Shown here one piece after another: positions 23,051-34,121 of a stretch of DNA of 64,000 bases. The number at the start of each line of letters is the position of its first letter. Within the stretch, counting starts at the first letter, position 1. Source of the DNA: Hexactinellida sp. DTS-2022 (taxonomy: Eukaryota; Porifera; Hexactinellida); assembly GCA_028753945.1 (NCBI GenBank), contig JAPNXP010000015.1, forward strand, positions 2,914,001 to 2,978,000. Direction: 5' to 3'. The notes under the pieces are model-generated. The model did not search any database, was not told the DNA's origin, and saw nothing but the letters and a program-made list of their open reading frames with translations. The translations under genes and the position numbers were made by a program.

Positions 23051-23407
23051 TTCTTTATCGGGTGTGAAGCTTAACTTTCTCCAGATATCTTGCTTGTGCT
23101 GGAGGACATGATCCCTAAAAGATTATGTACCTAATACCGATAGGTTTCCCTTCCACGTGAAGGCTACACCAACTGACTCTCCCGTAACTTCATGAAATTG
23201 TTTTAGAGTTGAGGCTAATAACTGCCTAGCGTTAGACTTGGTCATGCGAGGCATCCCAAGTGAAAGTATCTATCTATCGTATACAAAAATGAGTTTAATA
23301 TTTATCTGAGATAAAATTACTTATACACAATCTGATGCCTTTTAGATCACCCACTAAGTGTTGCTTATTTCACCAGAGCACATGACTCTGAATATTTAAT
23401 TCATTAA

Positions 23408-23498
23408 TTAAGGCACATGTGCTCTGGACTGAAGGCACATGTGCTCTGGACTGAGGGCACATGTGCTCTGGACTGAGGGCACATGTGCTCTGGACTTT
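23408..23498. repeat. Right subterminal repeats of the KDZ element
   Basis: Four units of GGCACATGTGCTCTGGACTG, in inverted orientation relative to 17415-17533. The array ends at CTTTTCAATAT, the mirror of the left end. Confidence 0.75.
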
Positions 23499-23515
23499 TC
23501 AATATATGTCTATTC

Positions 23516-25140
23516 ATGCCTAACTCGTGTTCTGTCCCCGGATGCAAGAGCAACTACAACCCTGATGACCATGTTCCTTGTGTTCAAGATGCCTCAAAAT
23601 CCACCAACCCTGAATCATGCCTGGACATGCGCTCTTCGTCGCGAGGATATCGGTGACCTGAAGGTGGTCTATGTATGTATCAACCATTTTCAGAAAGAAA
23701 ACATAGACTACACTTTCCAAGTCCCAAGAGGAGATGGTACTTTTACTGAAGTACCGCGGGCAAAGCCAAAGCTGAAAGAAGGCGCTGTACCAAGTTTACT
23801 GCCCGGCTGCCCAGCATATTACTCATCCAAACCTTACAAACGGAATCGCTTCTCATACGATGCAAAAGAGGAAGAATTGATGAACCAAACACTACAACTC
23901 AGCTTGAGATCCGAGAGTCAAGAGAAAGAGAAGTTTGTGGTCAACTCTCCACAGGACTTGAAAGATAAGTTAACCTTGATTTATTTACCTAATAGTTGGT
24001 TGGTGTGGTTCCGTAATGAAAGCAACATAACGTTTGTTCTCGCTAAAATGGCTGAAAAAATATCTCCGTAGATTTGTACCTTGAAATCAATGCTTATTTA
24101 TCATCCACCTCAGCCTATTTTAATAGACAGAGTATATCCGTTTCCATTGCTGCAATTAGTGACATCCGAGAAATTGAATCTGTTTTGCAGGAACTTGCTT
24201 TAACACACCATTTTTAAAGGAATACGTTTGAACGATAATTTCTCTAGACCTTTGACTTTTAATGACGAGCGATTTCTATTTTTTACTCATGTAGTTTTGG
24301 TTAGATGCTTGGCAACTTTACCAGAAAAATTTGGCAAACTGAGTAAACAACATACACCAGCTTTAGACATGCTTGTATTACCTTACCACAAATTACCAAT
24401 CATTTGACTCAATCTTGTGGAATTACATATCTGTTGTCTTGTCCTCCTTTCTACAGACGAATCCCTTGGACCATTTCGATCTATACCCAGTGGCGTAGCC
24501 AGGGGGGGGGCCAAGGGGGCCATGGCCCCCCCGAAATATTTTGATGATTAGATACAATTATATCTATAGCTTCTAGTAACTAATGAGACTAACTATACTA
24601 GAATTTGAAACTACATTGGCCCCCCCCCGAATAAAAAAGCTGGCTACGCTACTGTCTATACCGTATGATGTCGGGTTCTAATTATCACATCTCCTATCTT
24701 CAATTCCTTGAACCGAGCGTCGACTTAAACTTTCTAGCATAATCAAACATATTTGCTGACCAACAAGACACTTCCTTTCAATCTATGTATTCAGTCATTT
24801 GTTAAGTCATTTCTTCTACGTATAGCGTATTCCACTACTGATGGTGAGTTCAATTTGGAGCCATTTCTTGATGCGATTAATGATTTATCAACAATTGATT
24901 GTGGTTCACAGTTTCTTCGATCATTAGCCTTTATTGCAGGCTATACTGTCCATCAGTACCTGAAACAAACAAAACCGTGTCATGTCTGTACATATGCTAA
25001 CAGTTGATAAAGAATTTCTCCTTGATTTAGACCTGGACTCCTAGTATAAACTTATGCAGCTAACGGACCGTGGCGGATTAAATATCCATCTGAGCCAGTT
25101 TTGAATTCCATATTTGTTATATGGAAGACCTTTAGTGCCA
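23516..25140 (+). pseudogene. THAP-domain P-like transposase, decayed
   Basis: Starts ATG at 23516 directly after the KDZ target duplication. The N-terminal THAP zinc domain reads MPNSCSVPGCKSNYNPDD, then in another frame VFKMPQNP and VYVCINHF (C2CH ligands: CSVPGC ... C..H), so a 1-nt shift lies near 23571. A Pro/Lys-rich linker follows to about 24070. The middle is broken by stops and by a hAT-like MITE (24488-24654). The C-terminal motif SLAFIAGYTVHQYL...CHVC at 24910-25000 also occurs at 26283-26651. THAP domains bind DNA ends in P-element transposases. No functional protein is expected. Confidence 0.7.
24488..24654. mobile_element. hAT-like MITE inside the THAP transposase
   Basis: Terminal repeats CAGTGGCGTAGCCAG / CTGGCTACGCTACTG with G-run and C-run interiors. 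Perfect 8-bp duplication TCTATACC at 24480-24487 and 24655-24662. Confidence 0.85.
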
Positions 25141-26029
25141 TCGAAAACAATAAAGAGCTGATGGCGAAGCTTGTAAGTGGACCTTCTAGAATAATTATTA
25201 CTAGTTGAACTCACGTTGATGTATTCGGAAGATAGTGATAATCGTGATCCAAGTATTTGGAAGTCTACTTGTATTAGATGTGGTGTGTTTAGTTGGAACA
25301 TCTTATCGAAGCTCGTCTTTACTGCAGCGAATTGCTTTCTTGCAAACAAAGTTAAGAATTATAACTCGCTGGTTCTTTCAAAAAGTATAGAAAGCGTAAA
25401 TTTAAGAAATTCTCTTAATTATGTGTCTACTTATTTGTATTTACCATGATTTGTAAAACTCTGTTATTCTTATTTCTATTATGTAGTTAAGTGTGTCGTG
25501 TGTCACTGCTAGAGCCAGAGAGAGGAAAGAAAGCAAATAATTGTGTATTATTTACTGTATATTAATATTAGAAATTGTACTGTTTGTGTTTATTATTACT
25601 ATTAAATTATGAAAATCCAATCACCGTTCTCATTACAGCTAATATTAATCACTGGCTAGCACTGCTGAGTTATGTTTACGACCTAGAGACCCATAAAGAA
25701 CTTAGTAGTTCAATATAGAAAACATTAAAAATTAAAATTTCCCATCTTCTTGTGCATCCCTGGTACATCTACTGTCAGGCCATATATAGAGTAGGCTATG
25801 GATGATTATAAGTTGATTAGAATTGTTTTGAGAAAGTTAGTTACGAAAATGTCGGCGATTTACTATGAAATGGCCGACACTGCCACCCGTGTAAAAAATT
25901 TCCCCCAAAACGGATTTTAGCGGATTTTGGATATGTTATTCTACGAAAAATTCCGCTTCTAATGATACTAAAATTCGCTTTGTATGAATTTTTTCTAGGT
26001 TCAACCTTCCAACGACCAGACTAAAAGGA
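25141..26029. other. AT-rich remainder of the THAP element and right flank
   Basis: Holds the 3' part of the THAP transposon up to its TIR at 25800, then ~230 bp with GTCGGCGATTTACTATGAAATGGCCGAC, a short imperfect palindrome near 25852. No gene seen. Confidence 0.5.
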
Positions 26030-26650
26030 ACATGCGTCGGCACAGGCTGCAATTTTGGATTTTTTTATTATTATTATTCTTTCTCCGTAGACGGTGCCCT
26101 GGGCACAACTTTATGCATAGTGGGCTGAAACATGGCATGTAGGTGCGGAGTGACCGTCTAATTTGCACCTGGGGTTACGATTTTTGATCAAATAATTTTA
26201 ACACCTATTTAAACTAATTATGGCTCATAACATGAAATAATTAATATTGAGCTTGATAAAATTTACCTGTACGGATAGAGAATTAAATTCTACACCTTTT
26301 GTCATCACTTTCAATTAGAACGAATATTTTCCACAGAATAATTACAAGAGAAAGAAGCGGTTCAGATGGATACTTCAGTCGACCACGATCTGTTAAATGG
26401 AGGAGCTTAAACTCCGAAGGAAAGTCAAGATCGAATAGAAACTCTTTATCAAATGTCGAGGTATCAAGGCAGACATGGCAAGGTTGGTGATGTTTCAAGT
26501 ATTTGTGAACTGCATAACCTGCGATAAAGGCTAAAGATTGAAGAATTTGTGTATTACATTCGATGGATGATAAATCGCAAATATCTTCAAGGAACGAATC
26601 TAAAAAATCCAAAATTGCAGCCTGTGCCGACGCATGTTCCTTTTGTGGCA
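26030..26650 (-). mobile_element. Internally deleted P-like element with transposase C-terminal fragment
   Basis: Inverted ends GGAACATGCGTCGGCACAGG (26028) and its reverse complement near 26626-26645. Between them, on minus at 26283-26600, is a fragment resembling the THAP transposase C terminus: DICDLSSIECNTQILQS, LAFIAGYAVHKYL, PCHVC, LHLTDRGRLKYPSEPLLSLV. The N-terminal and catalytic parts are missing. The same end sequence forms the foldback hairpins of the satellite that follows, so the array probably grew from a deletion derivative of this family. Confidence 0.6.
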
Positions 26651-29600
26651 CTATATTTTGGTGGTGGTTTATTTATAGTGCCTCCAAAGGATCATGCTGT
26701 CGTCACAGCTGCAATTTTGGATTTTTTCACCATGTCATGAACGCCTCATGGTGTTGAGACTCATTTAACAAGTTGTTACGGGACAAAGGAACGATTGTTG
26801 AATTTGAAGTGTATTTCTATCTAGAACCATCTTGAGTTTAATGCTATTCATTCATTATGTATTGATAATAAATTATATTATTTAGTTAATTATTTTAGCA
26901 ATGTTATCCATTGTGAGTTGAGTTAAGTAAATAAATTCCCAATTTAATTTAATTTGCTTTAATCCATTGAATATTAATACACTGTTAAAAATTGGAAATC
27001 AGCATACTTGTTTACTTCGAATACAAAAGGGATTAAGTTTATATTCCCATTATAACCCCCTATCACTCTAATACAATTCGGGCACCAAACACGCACACAG
27101 TCGAATAGTCATTTAATAGATATTCAATTTCATTAATCCATTGTTTGTATATCAGTAATCTTTTTAAAATTGAAATCAGCATACTCGTTTACTTTGAATG
27201 ACATAATAATAATAGGATTAAGTTTATATTTCCATTATATATGCGTTATAAACCCCCCCTTACACTCTGATACATTTCGGGCACCAAGCACACACATAGA
27301 CAAATATTTATACAAATAGATATTCCATCTCATTAATCCATTGTTTGAATATCAGAAATCGTTCTGAAATTGAATAATTGTTGAGTGAAAATGAATTTTC
27401 ATATAGGAGAAAACTTTAATACAACTATGAATTAGAAATCGATTTATATAGTAGCAGCTATTGAATCAAATTGAATTATTCATTTACAATATAATAACTT
27501 ATTGTAACTATGATATCAGAAATAGATTTGTATAGTAATAGCTATTGAATGTAAATTAATTATTCATATATACTAGAATTCTTTATTGTGATTATAATAT
27601 CAACAATACCTTGAATCGAAATAACACTGAATCTAATTGAATTATTCATAAATATAGTTATTCATCGAAACCACGAAATAATTGCATAATTGAATATTAA
27701 TGAATTTACGATTTTAGAAAGTTAAGGGTGAATTGTGGCAACTTTGAGCCTAATTCTCAGGAAAATGAGGACGGATTAATAAAATCGTGAAGAGCTATCA
27801 GTTGCAAAATACTTTTCTGATACTAATGATTCTAAAAATTTTCTTGTTATTGCATTTATTTTCTTGTGGGACAAAAAAAGCTAAAAGTCCCGTTAAAAAT
27901 TTTCCCAAGTCGAAATTGAAAAATCAGGCCACGAAGTGCACATTAATCAACAACCAGACACCTATTCTGAAAATCTCAGAGCTCTAGCACTTATGGTTTA
28001 GCCTGGGGAGGCGACACGGAGAAATATATAAAAAAAAAAAAATCCAAGGCACTAAGACCAATACTGGGCCACTATACTATAGTATAGTCGGCACAGTAAA
28101 AATCCAAAATTGCACCTGTGCCGACGCATGTTCCTTTGGTGGCACTATATTTTGGTGGTGGTCCGTTGATAGTGCCTCCAATGGAACATGCTGTCGCACA
28201 GGTGCAATTTTGGATTTTTTTTCGCCATGTCATGAACGCCTCATGGTGTTGAGACTCATTTAACAAGTTGTTAAGGGACAAGGGAACGATTGTTGAATTT
28301 AAGTGTATTTCTATCTAGAACCATCTTGAGTTGAATGCCATTCATTCATTATGTATTGATAATAAATTATATTATTAGTTAATTATTTTAGCAATGTTAT
28401 CCACGGTGAGTTGAGTTAAGTAAGCAAATTCCCAATTTAATTTAATTTGCTTTAATCCATTGAATATTAATATACTGTCACAAATTGGAAATCACATACT
28501 TGTTTACTTTGAATGACAAAAGGGATTAATTAAGTTTATATTCCCAATATAAATGCGTTATAAATCTCCCCCCCTATCACTCTAATACAATTCGGGCACC
28601 AAACACGCACACAACAGACGAATAGTCATTTAACTTAATAGATATTCCATTTCATTAATCCATTGTTTGTATATCAGTCATCGTTTTAAAATTGAAATCA
28701 GCATACTCGCTTACTTTGAATGACATATGGGATTAAGTTTATATTTCCATTATAAATGCGGTATAAACTCCCCTATCACTCCAATACATTTCGGGCACCA
28801 ACAGACACAGACGTCTATTTATATAAATAGATATTCCATCTCATTAATCCATTGTTTGAATATCAGAAATCATTCTGAAATTGAATAACTGTTGAGCGAA
28901 ATTGAATTTTCATATAGGAGAAAACTTTAATACAACTATGTATTAGAAATCGATTTATATAGTAGCAGCTATTGAATCAAATTGAATTATTCATTTACAA
29001 TATAATACTTTATTGTAACTATGATATCAGAAATTGATTTGTATAGTAATAGCTATTGAATGTAAATTAGTTATTCATATATACAATAATTTTTTATTGT
29101 AATTATGATATCAACAATAACTTGAATCGAAATAACACTGAATCTAATTGAATTATTCATAAATAGTAGTTATTCATCGAAACCACGAAATAATTGCATA
29201 ATTGAATATTAATGAATTTACGATTTTAGAAAGTTAAGGGTGAATTGTGGCAACTTTGAGCCTAATTCTCAGGAAAATGAGAACGTATTAAAAAAATCGT
29301 GAAGAGCTATCAGTTGCAAAATACTTTTTCTGATACTAATGATTCGAAAAAATTTCTTGTTATTGCTTTTATTTTCTTAAGGGACAAAAAAAGCTAAAAG
29401 TCCCGTTAAAAATTTTCCCAAGTCGAAATTGAAAAATCAGGCCACGAAGTGCACATTAATCAACAACCAGACACCTATCCTGAAAATCTCAGAGCTCTAG
29501 CACTTATGGTTTAGCCTGGGGAGGCGACACGGAAAATTTTCCCAAGTCGAAATTGAAAAATCAGGCCACGAAGTGCACATTAATCAACAACCAGACACCT

Positions 29601-32600
29601 ATCCTGAAAATCTCAGAGCTCTAGCACTTATGGTTTAGCCTAGGGAGGCGACACGGAGAAAAAAAAAATCCAAAATTGCAGCTGTGCCGACGCATGTTCC
29701 TTTTGTGGCACTATATTTTGGTGGTGGTTTATTGATAGTGCCTCCAAAGGAACACGCTTGTGGCACAGCTGCAATTTTGGATTTTTTTCGCCATGTCATG
29801 AACACCTCATAGTGTTTAGTCTCATTTAACAAGTTGTACGGGACAAAGGAACCATTGTTGATTTTAAATTATTTCTATCTTGAACCATCTTGGGTTTAAT
29901 GCCATTCATTCATTATGTATAGATAATAAATGATATAAATAGTTAATTATTTTAGCAATGTGAGTTGAGTTGAGTTAAGTAAACAAATTTCCAATTTAAT
30001 TTAATTTGCTTTAATCCATTGAATATTAATATACTGTTTAAAATTGGAAATCAGCATACTTGTTTACTTAGAATGACAAAAGGGATCTAGTTTATATTCC
30101 TATTATAACCCCCTATCACTCTAATACAATTCGACCACCAAACACGCACACAGACGAATAGTCATTTAATAGATATTCCATTTCATTAATCCATTGTTTG
30201 TATATCAGTCATCGTTTTAAAATTGAAATCAGCATACTTGTTTACTTAGAATGACAAAAGGGATTGAGTTTATATTCCCATTATAAATGCGTTTATAACC
30301 CCCCCTATCACTCTAATACAATTCGGGCACCAAACACGCACACAGACGAATAGTCATTTAATAGATATTCCATTTCATTAATCCATTGTTTGTATATCAG
30401 TCATCGTTCTGAAATTGAATAACTGTTGAGTGAAATTGAATTTTCATATAGGAGAAAACTTTAATACAACTATTGTATTAGAAATCGATTTATATACTAA
30501 TGAATCAAATTGAATTATTCATGTAAATAGAATAAATTAGTGTAACTATGATATCAGAAATAGATTTGTATAGTAATAGCTATTGAATGTAAATTAGTTA
30601 TTCATATATACTAGAATTCTTTATTGTGATTATAATATCAACAATAACTTGAATCGAAATAACACTGAATCTAATTGAATTATTCATAAATATTAAATAG
30701 TAGTTATTCATCGAAACCACGAAATAATTGCATAATTGAATATTAATGAATTTACGATTTTAGAAAGTTAAGGGTCAATTGTGGAAACTTTGAGCCTAAT
30801 TCTCAGGAAAATGAGGACGGATTAAAAAGATCGTGAAGAGCAATCAGTTGCAAAATACTTTTCTGATACTAATAATTCTAAAATTTTTATTGTTATTGCA
30901 TTTATTTTCTTGTGGGACAAAAAAAGCTAAAAGTCCCGTTAAAAATTTTCCCAAGTCGAAATTGAAAAATCAGGCCACGAAGGGCACATTAATCAACAAC
31001 CAGACACCTATCCTGAAAATCTCAGAGCTCTAGCACTTATGGTTTAGCCTGGGGAGGCGACACGGAGAAAAAAAAAAAAAAAAAATCCAAAATTGCAGCT
31101 GTGCCGACGCATGTTCCTTTTGTGGCACTATATTTTGGTGGTGGTTTATTGATAGTGCCTCCAAAGGAACACGCTGTCGGCACAGCTGCAATTTTGGATT
31201 TTTTTCGCCATGTCATGAACGCCTCATAGTGTTTAGTCTCATTTAACAAGTTGTACGGGACAAAGGAACCATTGTTGATTTTAAATTATTTCTATCTTGA
31301 ACCATCTTGGGTTTAATGTCATTCATTCATTATGTATAGATAATAAATGATATAAATAGTTAATTATTTTAGCAATGTGAGTTGAGTTGAGTTAAGTTAA
31401 GTAAACAAATTTCCAATTTAATTTAATTTGCTTTAATCCATTGAATATTAATATACTGTTTAAAATTGGAAATCAGCATACTTGTTTACTTAGAATGACA
31501 AAAGGGATCTAGTTTATATTCCTATTATAACCCCCTATCACTCTAATACAATTCGACCACCAAACACGCACACAGACGAATAGTCATTTAATAGATATTT
31601 CATTTCATTAATCCATTGTTTGTATATCAGTCATCGTTTTAAAATTGAAATCAGCATACTCGCTTACTTTGAATGACATATGGGATTAAGTTTATATTTC
31701 CATTATACGTAAATGCTTTATAAACCCCCCCCCCCCCCCCTTACACTCTAATACATTTCGGGCACCAAGCACACAAATAGACAAATATTTATACAAATAG
31801 ATATTCCATCTCATTAATCCATTGTTTGAAAATCAGAAATCGTTCTGAAATTGAATAACTGTTGAGTGAAATTGAATTTTCATATAGGAGAAAACTTTAA
31901 TACAACTATTGTACTAGAAATCGATTTATATACTATTGAATCAAATTGAATTATTCATATAAATAGAATAAATTATTGTAACTATGATATCAGAAATTGA
32001 TTTGTATAGTAATAGCTATTGAATGTAAATTTATTATTCATATATACTAGAATTCTTTATTGTGATTATAATATCAACAATAACTTGAATCGAAATAACA
32101 CTGAATCTAATTGAATTATTCATAAATATTAAATAGTAGTTATTCATCGAAACCACGAAATAATTGCATAATTGAATATTAATGAATTTACGATTTTAGA
32201 AAGTTAAGGGTCAATTGTGGCAACTTTGAGCCTAATTCTCAGGAAAATGAGGACGGATTTGTAAAATCGTGAAGAGCTATCAGTTTCAAAATACTTTTCT
32301 GATACTAATGATTCGACAAATTTTTCTTGTTATTGCATTTATTTTCTTGTGGGACAAAAAAAGCTAAAAGTCCCGTTAAAAATTTTCCCAAGTCGAAATT
32401 GAAAAATCAGGCCACGAAGTGCACATTAATCAACAACCAGACACCTATCCTGAAAATCTCAGAGCTCTAGCACTTATGGTTTAGCCTGAGGAGGCGACAC
32501 GGAGAAAAAAAAAAAAAATCCAAAATTGCAGCTGTGCCGACGCATGTTCCTTTTGTGGCACTATAATTTGGTGGTGGTTTATTGATAGTGCCTCCAAAGG

Positions 32601-33941
32601 AACACGCTTGTGGCACAGCTGCAATTTTGGATTTTTTTCGCCATGTCATGAACACCTCATAGTGTTTAGTCTCATTTAACAAGTTGTACGGGACAAAGGA
32701 ACCATTGTTGATTTTAAATTATTTCTATCTTGAACCATCTTGGGTTTAATGCCATTCATTCATTATGTATAGATAATAAATGATATAAATAGTTAATTAT
32801 TTTAGCAATGTGAGTTGAGTTGAGTTAAGTAAACAAATTTCCAATTTAATTTAATTTGCTTTAATCCATTGAATATTAATATACTGTTTAAAATTGGAAA
32901 TCAGCATACTTGTTTACTTAGAATGACAAAAGGGATCTAGTTTATATTCCTATTATAACCCCCTATCACTCTAATACAATTCGACCACCAAACACGCACA
33001 CAGACGAATAGTCATTTAATAGATATTCCATTTCATTAATCCATTGTTTGTATATCAGTCATCGTTTTAAAATTGAAATCAGCATACTCGCTTACTTTGA
33101 ATGACATATGGGATTAAGTTTATATTTCCATTATACGTAAATGCTTTATAAACCCCCCCCCCTTACACTCTAATACATTTCGGGCACCAAGCACACAAAT
33201 AGACAAATATTTATACAAATAGATATCCCATCTCATTAATCCATTGTTTGAATATCAGAAATCGTTCTGAAATTGAATAACTGTTGAGTGAAATTGAATT
33301 TTCATATAGGAGAAAACTTTAATACAACTATTGTATTAGAAATCGATTTATATACTAATGAATCAAATTGAATTATTCATATAAACAGAATAAATTATTG
33401 TAACTATGATATCAGAAATAGATTTGTATAGTAATAGCTATTTAATGTAAATTAGTTATTCATATATACTAGAATTCTTTATTGTGATTATAATATCAAC
33501 AATAACTTGAATCGAAATAACACTGAATCAATTGAATTATTCATAAATATTAAATAGTAGTTATTCATCGAAACCACGAAATAATTGCATAATTGAATAT
33601 TAATGAATTTACGATTTTAGAAAGTTAAGGGTGAATTGTGGCAACTTTGAGCCTAATTCTCAGGAAAATGAGGACGGATTAATAAAATCGTGAAGAGCTA
33701 TCAGTTGCAAAATACTTTTCTGATACTAATAATTCAAAAAAAAAATGTGTTATTGCATTTATTTTCTTGTGGGACAAAAAAAGCTAAAAGTCCCGTTAAA
33801 AATTTTTCCAAGTCGAAATTGAAAAATCGGGCCACGAGATGCACATTAATCAACAACCAGACACCTATCCTGAAAATCTCAGAGCTCTAGCACTTATGGT
33901 TTAGCCTGGGGAGGCGACACGGAGAAAAAAACAAACAAACA

Positions 33942-34121
33942 AACCAAAGCACTAAGACCAATACTGGGCCACTATACTATAGTATAGTCGGCACAGTAAA
34001 AAAAACCAAAGCACTAAGACCAATACTGGGCCACTATACTATAGTATAGTCGGCACAGTAAAAAATCCAAGGCACTAAGACCAATACTGGGCCACTATAC
34101 TATAGTATAGTCGGCACAGTA
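33942..34121. repeat. ~60-bp minisatellite, three copies
   Basis: Unit CCAAAGCACTAAGACCAATA plus CTATACTATAGTATAG (a 16-bp perfect palindrome) and TCGGCACAGTAA, three times. The same unit occurs once at 28041-28098 and five times at 37143-37455, always next to a foldback hairpin. Its end CGGCACAG copies the hairpin end. Confidence 0.8.

Larger units (their letters stand above)
17406..23508 (+). mobile_element. KDZ-superfamily (Kyakuja-Dileera-Zisupton) transposon
   Basis: Inverted ends built on ATATTGAAAAGTCCAGAGCAC, flanked by the 7-bp direct repeat TCTATTC (17399-17405 and 23509-23515). The ends carry subterminal tandem repeats around AGAGCACATGTGCC. It encodes a seven-exon KDZ transposase on plus and an Ulp1-protease/PHD protein on minus, converging tail to tail at about 20584-20734. 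Two short Helitron-like elements have landed in an intron of the second gene. The exact outermost bases of the TIR are uncertain by a few nucleotides. Confidence 0.75.
17155..25800 (+). mobile_element. THAP/P-like DNA transposon carrying a nested KDZ element
   Basis: Perfect 31-bp terminal inverted repeats at 17155-17185 and 25770-25800 (outer end CATAGCCTACTCTATATATG). Flanks GCTTATAG and GATGATTA do not match, so no target duplication is visible. The element's own gene is a degenerate THAP-domain transposase (23516-25140). A 6.1 kb KDZ element (17406-23508) interrupts it just before that gene's ATG. Assignment to P-like elements rests on the THAP domain and the C-terminal motif. Confidence 0.75.
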
